Under the pieces are notes generated by a model. That model was given only the letters and a program-made list of their open reading frames with translations. It had not been told where the DNA came from and searched no databases. The position numbers were made by a program, and so were the translations under genes. Source: Parelaphostrongylus tenuis (Eukaryota; Nematoda; Chromadorea; Rhabditida; Metastrongylidae). From it: a stretch of DNA of 64,000 nucleotides. The stretch covers positions 1 through 64,000 of the forward strand of contig JAHQIW010000408.1 of the NCBI GenBank assembly GCA_019055375.1. The letters are read 5' to 3'. This document shows, piece after piece, positions 1 to 12,730 of the stretch; the first letter of the stretch is position 1; each line of letters begins with the position of its first letter.

Positions 1-149
1 CAAAACCGCAATTTTCTCTGCTATACAGTGACTACTTAAGATCTAGTGAAAGATTTGTGCTCGACGAGAAAACCACGAAAATGCGTGCATACCATGATGG
101 TACATATGGTCATGAAAGGGTTAATGTGGGAAAATCTAGCTCCTCCACC

Positions 150-640
150 TAACGCCCACCAACCTTGCCAGGGCCGCGCGAACGCAGCCCCACACGCAAA
201 CAATTTAGCTGTTGGCGTACCTCAACTCAAAGCAGCCACACAGGTCAGCCCGCACTAAGGTGCAACGTGTGGGCCTCACCATGGGGGTGCCGCCTTGTTG
301 ATCGCGAGAGCCCCCCAGCCAGGTAAGTTAATGCGACGTGGGTGGTCGGAAGCGCACGTATCGCAGCGTCGTATTCTTCGCGAGTTAGACAATCACTTCC
401 ACATCGTCAGAAGTGGAGCAGACACAAGCTATAGATTCCAGCGCCTCATTACTTCATTAATACAAGTTGGTTGTCCATTACCAAACGACTGTTGATCAGT
501 GGTGTACTCATGCTATAAAAGATACGGCCAAGAGATGTTTTTTGTTCTATTATATTATTCCTTGAAAAGTGTTACTTCTTTTGCACAGCAACATCGTATG
601 AACGCTACTTTTTTTTTGCAAAAAGTGGAGTGTTGAGTGA
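150..640. repeat. Long direct repeat, copy 1 (LINE-associated)
   Basis: Closely matches 2565-3020 in the same orientation, including GGGCCGCGCGAACGCAGCCC and CGTCGTATTCTTCGCG. Read on the minus strand it encodes pieces resembling the 5' part of RTE elements. Confidence 0.65.
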
Positions 641-792
641 AGATCGTGTAGAAGTCAGAACCTTTGATTTACTGCTAAGTGATTTCATTTTTTTGAAAGA
701 CACCTCTTTGGAAGACTCCCACGTTCATTGTCACGAATGGAGCGTTTGGAATTGTGAATGAAAATAAAGCTTCTTGTCCAGTTCGTTCTATT

Positions 793-1190
793 CTAGTCTA
801 TGGATTCCAACGTGACGTTCTTCATGGATTCCTTTAAGTTCGATTTTCGGTTGAAATATCCAGTGGTGTACTTGATGAATGTGTGCTCCTTAAAGAGCTT
901 TTCCAAATCTATATAGAATGCTTTCACTTCGCCTTCGTCATAGCTTGATGTTGATGCGTAAACAAGGAGATGATCAAAACCGACATTGATCCACATCGTT
1001 CCAACCGTGGTCATCCATTGCGGGTTGTGAGTTGTATGCTTATTTATTTCAAACAACTGCTTTCCGCCTCCCATGCCTTTCTCGGCCGCTTAATTACAGA
1101 GTTTTTGCCAACTTGACTTGTTTAAGTGATGGTATGTCAAATCGGCACTGCGGAATTAGCGAATCCAGCCTCTGAATCCGTCGTCATCTC
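793..1190 (-). mobile_element. RTE-type LINE fragment (apurinic endonuclease part)
   Basis: The minus-strand frame 793-1074 contains HLLVYASTSSYDEGEVKAFY then IDLEKLFKEHTF, matching the endonuclease core of RTE elements (consensus approximately YAPTSSYEEEEVEAFYMDLEKFY-EDHTF). The adjacent 1110-1190 matches the segment at 25735-25790, upstream of another RTE copy. Confidence 0.75.
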
Positions 1191-1299
1191 TAATATGCAC
1201 ACGGTAACTTTTGGTTCTGTCTAATTTCTTTGTCCCCCACCTGGGGACATACCATAGCACGCACTCCTCTATAGTTTTTAGAACACCCAATAATGTAGA

Positions 1300-1385
1300 G
1301 TGCTGTGCAAAAATATTTGCGTCTGCCGGGATTCGAACCCAATCCTCATCATTCCGGGAGCGTATGCTGAATCGTTGCACCAGTT
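1300..1385 (-). repeat. tRNA-like SINE fragment (family B)
   Basis: On the minus strand, an A-box-like segment is followed by the B box GGGTTCGAATCCC. Flanks match the other family B copies (GTGCAAAAATATTTGCGTC). Not a functional tRNA: no cloverleaf closes. Confidence 0.6.
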
Positions 1386-2564
1386 TTTAGAACGTAGTCG
1401 ATTGCATCACGAAAGGATCGATCAACTCCCAACGTCTCATCTTCTTATTCGGAAATTGTCAACTTCCTTTGAAGTACACATTGTGTCGTTGTCGACACCA
1501 TAATCAGTCAAACGTAAAAAAAGGTGTCTTTTACTTTTCAGTGTTTTGTGCTGATAGTATCGTCGTGCGCCCAAAAAGAAAACGTCAGATGCACTCTGCT
1601 ATTAGCACTCAACAATCGATCGCTATTTGAAATTGTGAAAAATCCTGACAGGTGTGTAATATGGAATTGAATAAAGATATTGTCATTCATAACTCTGCTT
1701 TGCCCTTCCTATACGTAATGGAAGCGACTAAATCACCGCTCGTTAAAATTGACGATCGAAAATGGATTCTGTGTTGCAAACACTGATATTCAGTTATGTG
1801 AAAATCGAGAAAACTTATCTTGATTAGCTGACGCGAGGTTTATAAATTAGTCGTAAAAGTTCGGCTGACGTTTCGGACTCAACTTCTTCAAAGCCTGGAC
1901 GTACGTAGTATTAATTAGTCTATTTGAATGATTCGGAGCTGCCTAGGTCACTTAAAAGATCAAACGAAGAAAGTGCGCGAGATCTCGTGTGATGGTGACG
2001 CACTCGTCCTTCCGGTTCATTTCGGGATTTTGAATTGTTGCGATATTCAGTTAGTTTTTTGAACAAGAGAAAACTCCTAAATCTTTCCCAAAACTAAATT
2101 TATGCCGAGTGGCCGGCATCCACTCCTTTTTTGAATCCTCTGCAAAGGATCGAAGGAAGCAAGCATTGGTAAAAAATCGTGGAAATACGATTATTACTAG
2201 AGTCTATAATTGCTGATGTATACCATGGTCCTTGCTTTAGGGCGCAGATTGAGCTACAAAACATCCATCCCTCAACCAGCGTGAGTACCCTATAGGTCGG
2301 ACCTTTCGTCAATCAAGCACTTATTGTCGTGCATTTCAACAAACACTTCTGAAGGTGAATGCGCATCAAGTAAGCTGATGTTAGAGTTCTTTGAGGGGTT
2401 TCCTGCAGCGAAACTTCTAAAGTTCTGTGCTCAGGAAAATGCTTCCCTCATGTTTTCACAAGTGTGTAGATTGTTAAGGGAAATTTTTTCTTAGTTCTAC
2501 AAAATGCTCCACGTTTTTCATGTATTGTTCACCATCAACTGAACACTCCCTCCCTGTTCATCTG

Positions 2565-3020
2565 CCGTGCAACTTGTCAGGGCCGCGCGAACGCAGCCCC
2601 ACACGCAAAAATTTAGCTGTTGGCTTACTTCAACTCCAAGCAGCCACACGGGTCAGCCCTCACGGAAGTGCAATGTGTGGGCCTCACCATGGGGGTCCCG
2701 CCTTCTTGATCGCGGAAGCCCCTCAGCCAAGTAAGTTTATGAGCCTCCGGTGGTCCGCAGCACACGCATCGCCACGTCGTATTCTTCGCGGGTTTACATT
2801 TCACCTTCGCCTCGTTGCGCGAAACATAGACATGACAGTCATCGATCCCATCTTTTGCTGCTTCAATGAATACACGTTGGATTCCGTTTCCAGTCAATTT
2901 CTAGTCGGTGTCCTACTGATAAAATGTACAAGATGCAGTCGAAGATTGTTTTTGTTCTCATACTCTTGAAGAGTATGACTTCTAATGCACAGCAACTTCG
3001 TACGCATGAGTTCAACGTTA
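2565..3020. repeat. Long direct repeat, copy 2 (LINE-associated)
   Basis: Second copy of the 150-640 repeat. A minus-strand frame (2625-2897) contains [13 protein letters not shown], a phrase I associate with 5' regions of strongylid RTE elements. Confidence 0.65.
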
Positions 3021-4379
3021 GAGTGAGGCCGTCTGTATGACTTTGACAAAGAGTTGCGTTTTTCATTTCAAGGACTTTTAAATGTCCCGAAAATACTTTC
3101 CTTCATTACTCATTAACCTTCGATGTTTCGCTTCTCGAAGACCCAAATGAAAAATCAGCCTGATCAAAATGCAAACCTTTGAAGGCCATCAGTTTTTGGT
3201 GTTATATCTTGGGAAAATAGACTCCATGAATCCAATCAACGTCCACGTTGTAGCTACCTTTTATTATGAAGCATCATAATGTGGTTTTTCTCCTATTTTC
3301 TGAAATGGCGGCTCACTCATAACTTCATCTATAGATTTGAGCATTAATTTGACTCAGTTCATGAAAAGCATAGCCTTCCTTCCTTCGTTGTCACCCTTCA
3401 ATAGACCATCAGTGCTCTGACCAGTGCATGACTTTGTCAACTTGACTTGACACTGACTCACTGACTCACTTGACTTTGACTTGAAGTCTTTCCTCAACTA
3501 ATCTTTCAGCAACTCGCATATCAGTCAATGCTTTGAGAAGTGTGAATGGCTTCCACTTGTGCACTTCATTTTATCAAAATTTCAAATGGTATGGTTTGAG
3601 ATGGTCAGCTTTGCATTTCTTCTCTACGATATTATCGGGCTCTACGCTTTTCTCTAATTTCAGACAGAACCAGTAAGCATGCCATTGCGAGAAATCTTTT
3701 CCGCCATACTTGAATAATTATGAATATTTGAAGTCGAAACTCATTGTCGAAAACATGTTCTCGATTGCATCTGCAGAAGCAGTTCTCTTTTGCTCTCAGC
3801 CCTCCTTTCACTAATTGTCATCATCTCTAAGCGACATTAATCGCTAAGGTCTTTGATGTTGCCTATCATCAGTACGTCTTGGTGATGAAATCTAGCTGTA
3901 TAGCAGAGTGTGGGTCTCTGTATTTCTACTAGCTCGAGTCGTTCGCCAAACATTTCTTCATTCATTCATCGCCCTTCACAAATACAAACACTTGCTAGAG
4001 CCGCATAAGCTCCACACGTGAAAATTAGTTGTTCGTTAATCTAAACTCGGAACTATTTCGCAGACCAACCCATACGGGAGTGTAGGGCACGGACCTCTCT
4101 TCTTGGGATACGAACTTACACAAACTATCGGTCAGACGGTGATCTCTTACGGCGTTGCAAAAATTCACAGGATGTAAACTGAATTTAGATTAGAATCGTA
4201 TAGAACTTTGCAATTTCCTGATTGCATAATATAACCTTGAAGTGCTCTAATCACTATACAATAGACGCGAACAATTTCCAGGTTCTAGCATCATATCTAT
4301 CCCTTGTAGACCAGCTATCGGTCGCACGCTATCAAATTGTCACCTGTTCCTTTAATCTGCAAGAGCAGGGTGGGTGCTG

Positions 4380-4570
4380 ATGTTGTTAAGGGTTGAACAT
4401 ACCTTCTTTCCAACATTTTCGCGAAGAATTCCGTCCGTATGTGAACATGTTGGTAAAACAAGCAGACGACTTCGTTTCCGTATCAAAGAACACTTAGCCG
4501 GCAAACTCAGACTGAAGTTGAACTCCATCAGACGCGCATAGGGCAGAAAAACGTAGTGGGAACGACTTTA
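4380..4570 (+). mobile_element. Penelope-like element fragment (GIY-YIG endonuclease)
   Basis: Reads CEHVGKTSRRLRFRIKEHLA then GK at 4440-4505, the second half of a GIY-YIG nuclease motif of Penelope-like elements (typically YIGET-RPLxxRxKEHLxGK). Interrupted soon after. A repeat shared with another Penelope-like fragment follows at 5300. Confidence 0.6.
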
Positions 4571-6008
4571 AAATAGAAATAATCACATATCTCACTAGAC
4601 CAAGAGTTCAGCGGACGAAACAGCGTATAAATGCAAAAAATTTGAGAAATTCAAAATGTGTGCCTTGTTGTCACAAGCGATCTGGTGCAAAGTCTCAGAT
4701 TCCGTTTTTCGATCTGAGCCAGGCCCACTCCTTGCCTATCAGGCTCAGTGCGGCTAGTCTTCAGCTGAATGATAGACATGATAGAACAAAAAGATGAGTA
4801 TTTGAATAAATTTGATAACTATTTTTCTTAAGCCATTCATGTGGTTTTTTATGTGCAACTTATAAAGCCCAGTATGTGTGTATTGCGCTATATAAGTTGT
4901 CCATAATGGAGCAGATGAATGACGCAAAAAAATTTATCAGTTGTATTGAAAGTTGAGCGTGGTCTTAAGAGAAAGCGAAGCGAGCGATATGACATTTCAT
5001 AAAGCCAAGAGCAGTGGAATTCAAAGCACTGCCAATATAGTGGTTTCTTTCACTTACGGTACGTGTAAATAGTATGTCTGCGTCTTCTCCATACAAGGAT
5101 TGGGTTCTCCCGAGAGGCTCGGCTAAGACGACGGGTGCTGCCCAACTGACGAGGCCATCAAACCGAAACACGTGTGTTGGGATCAATAAGTTGCATATGA
5201 CAGGGAACATGAATGGCTTAAAATAAGTAGTTATCAGATATGTTGAAATTTGAGTGTTGTTTTAAGAAAACACTCCTAACGAATGGTTAAGGGAAACTGT
5301 TTACTATGCTTCTGAAAGGTGTATTGAAATTTGTCTACTTCGGTCATGAAGGTATGTTGCTGAGTAGACTACTTGTCAATTCGACTTTGCCACGCTCTCA
5401 AGAAGGCGAAACGGCCCAAACGCTATCTATTGTTATTGCACTATATTGTGCTCGACAAATTTTTTTGCCAACGACCCTTCATCTGCTCAGTAAGGAATAT
5501 GGGGAATCTGGTACTGAAAGTTTTGATAAATCATGGAGAATCCAGTGAAGTGCTTTTCTACGCGGCAGTTAAATATGCAGGGCTTGTTGGCGGCTGCTCG
5601 AGTCACTTGAGATCAATGTTACAATAGATGATACAGATGCTTATTGTTGATATTATTATTCACTGTTGCCTTAATGAACAAGGTCAAAGATGTTAACACC
5701 AAAATTTGCTCACTGCGACACAATACTGATGGGTCTCCTGATTTCGCCTTCTCGAGTTCGTGGAAAGTATAGCCGACACGCATAGTCGATCAGCACTCTG
5801 TCAAACACTTTCGTAACCTCAGCACAAAAAGTCGCATAATAAGCATATTCTTTCATACAGTTGTTCTGCTGCTTTGTTCTTTTTAAAATTCCCTGCTCGT
5901 TATCTGATAATTCTTGTCATCATTCAGTTATAATCTTACTCCTAGTGTTGTCAGGTTGATTAAGTCTTCCACTTATCCAGATTCTTTAACTTCCCAATTT
6001 TCTTTCAA
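4570..6008. other. Gene-free stretch with Penelope-associated repeat
   Basis: At 5350-5450 there is a segment similar to 48560-48640 and, on the other strand, 60670-60720 (TCTCAAGAAGGCGA type). Nothing else gene-like was recognised. Confidence 0.4.
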
Positions 6009-6337
6009 TATCCGAAATAGAAGGAGCGCATGTGGCGCAGTGGTTAGAGGTGCCCTGCGTCGCACACGAGGTCAATGGTTCGATCTCGCGCTCATGGCTC
6101 ACCAAGCCATCCATCCCTCCGGGGTCGGTAAATTGGTACCAGACAGGTTTCAGATTTGTTTGGGAGGATAAGCAGCACTGACTCGGTTCAGCGGGAGGCC
6201 TCCGCGAGTCAATGTAAAGGCCAGATATGCATTCAAACACCTCAGACGAAGTTAAAAATTGAAGTCGAATGCATGGCGCATCCCTCGGGGATTGATCAGC
6301 GCCGAGAGCTCTATCCTTTATTTTTATCCGAAATAGA
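6009..6337 (+). mobile_element. tRNA-derived SINE (family A), full length with 13-bp target duplication
   Basis: A box TGGCGCAGTGGTTAGAGG, B box GGTTCGATCTC, a conserved unrelated body (CCAAGCCATCCATCCCTCCG, GGTACCAGACAGG) and a T-rich tail. Flanked by perfect 13-bp repeats TATCCGAAATAGA at 6009-6021 and 6325-6337, showing a complete retrotransposed copy. Confidence 0.9.
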
Positions 6338-6569
6338 TGAAGCATTTATGCAGAACTTTTTACCATTCATAATCGTATTTGCTCAGAGGACAGCCTTCTC
6401 ACATGCATACTTAAGTATTGTCAGTAACATAAAGATGTCGCTCTTCTTCAACGTCGAGTTCTACATGACAGAACTCTTTAAAACGACGTCGCACCATGCA
6501 TTGGTTAACCTTTTTGGGACGGTGTGTATCTGTGACGGAACACGATAGTACGGAGGCCTTTTTCAGTGG

Positions 6570-8140
6570 ACAAGAAGTTTTTCTAAAGTTTAAGTTTCGC
6601 CGTGTTTCTAGAAAACCCTTTTTTTGTGTTGTAATAGCGAAATCAGAAGTATGTTTCGCATCAATTTGCTTTGATTGCTCTTCTGAGGGTGTGCCATTGG
6701 TTTTCCGCTAAACTTTTGACAATCATTTTATAGCCAAAATTGCGACAGATGCTCAAAGTTTTTCATCAAAACTTTTCTTAGAAAATTGTAAGACTAAAAA
6801 GGCGATTACGTTTTGCACCCATAGTTTGCCAGACGCTCGACATGGCATAGGCATCATTGGTACTTGTAAGCAAAGCTTATGTGTTGGAGATACTTTATAG
6901 CTACAGAAAAGAATAATACCACAAAGAAAAATTTTTAAAAGTTTTCTAGTAAGAAAAACAACCACTTGTCAAAAAATTTCGGGATGCTTATAAGGGAAAA
7001 GCACGTTCTTACAAAAAGGGCTTATTTCCAACTCTTAAGAAAAAAGTTCTCTCTTATTTTGTCTGTGACTTTGTTGATAGCCTGAGAAATTCTTATTCGA
7101 GTACAAAGTTTGTTATATAAAAAGACTTTCGTTTTACGCTCTACCGATTAGAAGGAGTTAATGTTTTACTTTCGGTTAATCATCCCGCTGTTTGAGCATC
7201 GCGGAGGGCTTTTTGTTGGTAGTTATATAGTGAAATTTTGGCTCTCAAAAGCTTTCTTGCCTTGGAAGGACAAATTATTATTGAAGGGATTTCTACAAAT
7301 GTATTAGTATGAGCTGGAAGGCCCAGTCATAGAAATTTTCTTTTCAATGCGAAGGCTTCGTCCGTGGCAATGACAACGCGTCTCCAAATCTTTTTTTTCA
7401 CATTTCTTCCCACGATAATGTATGAGTGTATTTTGAAAATACACTTTCTTATACCTATCACTTTCGGAAGAAAGTTCTACGGAACATTTTCTAGTCTCTT
7501 ATCGGACATTCTAGATATCGAGCATGCACAGCTTGTAAAAGTAAGCTCTGGTAGAGTTCGCATTCACCATTTTGTAAAGAACTTTTCCGCAAAGAGTGCG
7601 TTCTCTGCGACCGAACTTTAAAACTTTTCATTGACGGTGTAGATTTCCTACTCACAGATAGGCTTCTTTAGTGCAAGTTTCAACGACGAGAGGGATATGT
7701 ATAGCACTCGGTGTAATTAGCCTGATGTTTGAACTTGCTGCAGATTTTGATGGAAAATACCAAGTAAAATGTAGGTGGTCAGAGCACTTCTTTGCCACGA
7801 CAATATAACTTAATAGAAGAAACTCATTTAGGTGTTTCTAGAAGGGGAATGCCCATATGTCCTGAAAGCTGTATTTTCCAGTAGAGAAGCGCTATCCTTT
7901 GGAAATGAACATATTTTTGAGTCTTTTTGTGTTTCCTTGTCGCCTGTTTTGTGGCTACTCATCATTCGCTTGATGGCCACAGATATGCTGTTGTACAATC
8001 AGCTTCCAAATATCGAGCACGCCCAGTTCTTCAAAGCCGATTAGGTTTTTGCACCAAAACCTTACGTTTCTTGAGTTCCTCCCATCGTCGTCAGAGGGTA
8101 GGATAGAATTCTGAGCGGCGATACGTTCTCTGACCACTCA
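6570..8140. repeat. Degraded dispersed repeats
   Basis: A/T-rich sequence with repeated AAAGTTTTTC/GAAAACTTT and 'ATCGAGCA(T/C)GC' words (7518 and 8012), resembling the TACAGCGC-type family elsewhere. Short open frames here have no recognisable product. Confidence 0.35.
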
Positions 8141-8784
8141 CCGATTACAATACTGTACAATATTGGCTAATGTTTCAAAATATCCTCCTTTAATAGAAGC
8201 TTGGGAAGGTCGGACTGACCATTATTTTCCTCAATCGACCACATCATCTAAAGGCGCTTCCAAAGACAGTGAATGGCGAGTGATAACAATAAACAAACGA
8301 AAAATCAGAACTAACTAGTTTTCCTAGAAACGCCTGTGGCTTTTCGCACAGAGCTCTTCCATAACACAAAGGTACTAGACTCTTTTTAGCATACATGAAC
8401 TATAAGTTTTTCGTAGAAACCAACTAAGTCTATGTATCCAAGCGGCGGAAGAGGGAAAGATATCCATGGATAACAGCTGGGCGAACCATATCTATGGTTT
8501 ACTGGTGAACGGTCGCAAGTTTTGAGAGGTTGATATTTGAGGATAGTCGTCTTAGAGGCAACCAACAAAACACACACACAAAATAAGTGGCCATATGCAA
8601 AGGTCAGATTGAAATAGCAAATGACGTTTGTGACAAAGTATAAGTGAGACTGAAAGGTATCCATAGAATGAGAAAATGAAAAACTCTCTATTATTCTATG
8701 TACGATTCATCTTCCAAAATACATTGATAAGTAGGAAATTGAACAATTAATAAATTTTTTTATTTGACCATTTTCAGCTGTGGT

Positions 8785-8965
8785 ATGATGTTATAGATAT
8801 ACCCACTGATGCAGAGTGATGTGTGAAACTTCCGCGTCGGGTGGTACTTGAACCCGTATCTCACTCTATGTGGGAGCATGTGCTCTAACCCTTTGCACTA
8901 TTGACGCCTGTTCTGCAATCATTCTAAGCTAGAGTGGGTATATCTGTAACATCATGCCACCGCTC
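8785..8965. repeat. Palindromic tRNA-like element (family B)
   Basis: Inverted ends GATGTTATAGATATACCCAC (about 8788) and GTGGGTATATCTGTAACATC (about 8937) enclose a minus-strand tRNA-like core with B box GGGTTCAAGTACC. Confidence 0.65.
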
Positions 8966-9029
8966 AAAGCGGTCAAATGAAATGAATTTTATTTGAAAAT
9001 TCAATGCCCATTATCTGTTGGCGTGGTTG

Positions 9030-9220
9030 GATTTGATGTCGATACCGACTACCTGAGCCAAGACGTTGACGGTTGGTTGCTGACAGGTAGATGAATAATA
9101 GCACAGAAAGAGTGATGGTGAAACGGGCATCAGCAGTGCAACAGGTTAGAACTCGCGTTCACGGACAGAGTGAGGTGCGGGTTCGAGACCTGCTTGACGC
9201 GAGGTTTTGCACATCACTGA
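9030..9220 (+). repeat. tRNA-like SINE (family B)
   Basis: Shares GGTTGGTTGCTGACAG and CATCAGCAGTGCAACAGGTT with other family B copies. B box GGGTTCGAGACC, followed by TTTTGCACATCACTGAT. Confidence 0.65.
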
Positions 9221-9299
9221 TTCAAAATTTATCGAGGTTATTGATAACTGGAATCGCATGCATTTTTCATTATGATTTTTGACCAAAAATTCATTCATT

Positions 9300-10860
9300 C
9301 TCAATTATCAACCGCTGTGATGACTTTTGGATGTTATGCATAATGAGGAATATCAAAATATGGAGATTTATATCGAAATCTCCTAGGTATAACTCACTAC
9401 AGTTGACTAAATGCCATAAACAGTAGGGTTGTAAGGCATACTAGCGCTTTCCCCATATCTATGCTACAAAAGCGTATGAGCTCATGGAGTTAGCCACGAC
9501 GTATAAAATAAGATGAGAAATTCAAAATGTGTTCCAAGACGGGGAAAAATTCTTAAGCATTTCGAAAGTCGCGCTCCGCTTTGCGATTGGCGCTACACGC
9601 AGCGAATGCTGATGCCGTCCTGAACGAGTTAACATATGGTGCCGCCATCCCTTTTGATGTTCCGGGTCGCGCAGCAGTACGGCAGTGTTTGGACTGTCAA
9701 ACTACGTACGTGGAGTTTGCGGCCTCGACAGCTATAACTGCTAGCTATATTACAAATCACTTAAACAGGGGATCACTAAAATGAGCACTACTTTGATGAG
9801 TCCTTCATCATTACGTCATTCAAAAAATGGTTCACTAAAGTATTTGCAAAGTAAATATCCCTTTGCGAACGGCGTCATTTTCGGCTGGCGGGCGGGTCGG
9901 GCGGCTACAAAGAGGCTACCGTCGCCTGCTCCATGGCTAATGTGGTGATTTTATGATGCTATTTACACTTTTTTTCGTCAACAAATGGGATTTCTTTAGC
10001 AATAAGTAGCTAAATATGATAAAACAGATTTCATTAAGGCAATTTTTATTAGAAATAATTTAATAACTCCAAATATGTTTCGCATTTACAAAGGAAAAAC
10101 CTAAGTATATATACTAAATTTTAGAACCTTTATCAAACATTTCTATAATATTTTGTTTTCTACTTACAATTGGATTCAATGTATCTTGCTTTTCTTTCAT
10201 TTTTCACATACTTTAATGCATGATACACAAATTCAGCACAGTGGTTAGAAAACGATGACTCAAAAATAGCGTTGCTTATTGCATGCGATCCCACTTCATG
10301 GAAATTTCTCAATATTTTTTTTTCAATTAACAGCACACTTTAGATTCCGATTTCTTAGACTAATGCGCAATTTCGCTCTATTTTTTATTCATAGTTGTGG
10401 AATGAGAGGAAGAGATGGTGGTGTAACAATCCATCCCGCTACCTTCACCCTCTTTGAGCCCGTAGGTAGTAATGTATTTCTTATTTTTCTAAAATGTTTT
10501 CATTAATCATTCGATAGCTAAAATCGAGTAAGTTTGAACGACGTATGTTATTCTTCAAGTGGCCTGTCTTCCTCGCTGTGGCAATAGAAAAAATATTTTA
10601 TTTCACATTTAAGTATTTCTCGTCCAACAAGATTTTTCAGCTAGAATTTTCTAAAATTTTTCTATAGGTCAAATCTCGACCATTTCCTTAAAAACTTTTT
10701 ATGAAAATAACTCCTTACTGCAGTGTAGCAGTCAAAAAAAAGATTACGTTTTGCAGCTACTTGATATGTTGCTAAAGGCACGGTGACTTGGTGCCAATGT
10801 TGCAAAATCCCACCCTTTGGAGTGCGAAAACTAATATTCTTCCAACTTTTGAAAAATTTT
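9300..10860. other. Gene-free A+T-rich stretch
   Basis: No protein family recognised. GC-rich island at 9875-9940 resembles part of the 12.6 kb / 29.2 kb repeat. Confidence 0.4.
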
Positions 10861-10861
10861 C

Positions 10862-11014
10862 AAGGCCTTACCCGAGGTTGGTACGCCAGGGCTATGCACG
10901 CGTGTTTCAGAGGTCTCGACCACCTCGTCAATAGCCCACGCCCCCCATTAAGCCCTTCATCGATCTCTGAAACAAGCGTGTATAGCCCTGAGGTACCAAC
11001 CTCGGGTAAGGCTT
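10862..11014. repeat. Inverted repeat, arms about 54 bp
   Basis: Left arm 10862-10916 (CCTTACCCGAGGTTGGTACG...) is complementary to right arm 10961-11014 (...GGTACCAACCTCGGGTAAGG), with a spacer of about 44 bp. Likely a small foldback element. Confidence 0.8.
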
Positions 11015-11550
11015 CAAATATTCTTAAAAATTTATATTGAATGTTCGTTGCGAGGTTTTAAAAACAGTCGATTTTATGGATCAATTCTTCTGACTGCTAC
11101 AGCTCTCTAAGAAGTTCTCTTTAAAATCAAACTACGTCTCTATAACCATGTCTTTATCATTGCTGAGATTTGCACTATTGAATGGTTATCAATGTCTATA
11201 GAAAAAACTTTATGAGGTGAGAATTCCTCAAATGTGGAACAAAATTTTATTTCAACTGTTAAGGCGAAAAAAAAATTGTTCGAGAAACAAAATATAGCGT
11301 TCAAATTTACTTGATCTCAGCTATCGAATGAATACTTAATCTATTGAAATAGGCCTTTTGTGGAGTAAAAATTGAAGGCTCCCGAGCGCAGTCCTTGAAA
11401 TACGGTTGTATGTGACAAGAGTTGTTTCCAAAAGTGGGGATTTTAAGACAATTCAGCGTTATCTTCTGATAAATTTGTTTACAAAACTTTTTCAACAATA
11501 ATGCAAGTCCCAAGACCGACTGTCTATTAACCTCGGCATACTTCAATATA

Positions 11551-11630
11551 ATTACTGATTTTCTTCTTTGAGCAAAACACGGGTGTTACAATAACACCAC
11601 GTGTTTTGCTCAAAGAAGAAAATCAGTAAT
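11551..11630. repeat. Almost perfect 80-nt hairpin
   Basis: 31 contiguous complementary bases, one bulged A, six more pairs and a 5-nt loop. No coding capacity. See findings. Confidence 0.92.
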
Positions 11631-12239
11631 AATGCAAGTTACTTTCAGCATAAGAGTCTATAAGAATAGAAATGCAACTATTAGAAAAATCGGATTGCAA
11701 ATGCAAAACCTCATACTTTACTTTTCATTACAACGTACTGTGGGATTATTTTCCTATTGACTACAAAGAGAACGAGAATGTATGAGAAAATGCCAAACAG
11801 TAGCTGGGAACATGGTCCTTTTCGCAAGTATATAGTTTTTTCTTTTGAAAAAAGAAAGATTTTGGGCAGCATTAGCGTTAATCTTGACAAAATCGTTTAT
11901 GCAGAAATCTTATCAATGATATTTCATCGTTTTTAATCACAGTGTTCCTCTTAGAGCTTCATTAACCCGAATTTGTATTGAAGCACGCACCACTTTTCGT
12001 AGTCCGTCCGAATGCTGAGAGTCATATTAACTCTCATTACCCGCAAAGAGATATAAATGCAACGCTGTTGATTTCCAAGCAGTCTAATAGTATCCGTGAC
12101 TAGCTCTCTCTCATGACAGAGTTTGCTCTCAGCACGACTCCGCCTCTACTCGTGCAACAACGTGACTTCTGCAAGAGTCATGTGTATGGGCACTGTGACT
12201 GATACAACTTCTGGAGAGCTCACTTTCTTTCTAATGATT

Positions 12240-12730
12240 TTTTTTCACAAACAGAACTTTCGGTTCTTTCTGATTAGGAGGGAAGAAATGAAAAACGGAT
12301 TTTATTCGCTGGAAAAGATCTTTTCATAATAGTAAACATTCGAAGCTGAGACTTGATGCTACCGTCCCACGTTGCCGTTTTCAAAACACCTTTTTATGAC
12401 GTCGCTGCATCCAGATCAAGAATTATGTTCCACACTCGGTTTTTGTTTTCATTTTTATCACGCGTATGATTCGCTGGAAGCCGACAAGCATATCACGCGC
12501 AGAGAAATTTTCATAGTATTTTAGTTAATCGTTTTCTCTAGAGTTTCTTCCGCAGCGGAGTGGAAATTTCCGATTGATTAACCAAATATCGATCGTCCTG
12601 CGTCGCCCGCCCCTGCCGCACTCCTTGCCACGGCCTTCGCCTTGTCGAATAGCCTGCAAACAACGTGACCAAAGATGTGATACTCAACTTATTTTCCCTG
12701 CTAAACCGTATTACCAGAAAGTAAGCACAT
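12240..12730 (-). repeat. Dispersed repeat D, copy inverted relative to 29190-29680
   Basis: The reverse complement matches 29190-29680 over about 490 bp, including CCTGCTAAACCGTATT and CAAAACACC(T/C)(T/C)TTT. A third partial copy lies at 12990-13190 (+). Confidence 0.7.

Larger units (their letters stand above)
1190..4360. other. Gene-free stretch apart from repeats listed
   Basis: Outside the LINE-associated repeats and a fragment at 1805-1925 shared with 38000-38140 (AACTTATCTTGATTAGCTGA), I see no gene. TTGACT-rich low-complexity sequence lies at 3430-3490. Confidence 0.5.

Noticed and set aside
5986..6548. Open frames of 119 and 130 codons as genes
   Set aside because: They read through the SINE in both directions. 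SINE copies elsewhere give similar spurious frames.
9100..9215. tRNA genes at several tRNA-like sites (1300, 8840, 9100, 33345, 58228, 58775 and others)
   Set aside because: A and B boxes are present, but acceptor and anticodon stems do not close, and the copies share long non-tRNA flanks, so they are SINEs.
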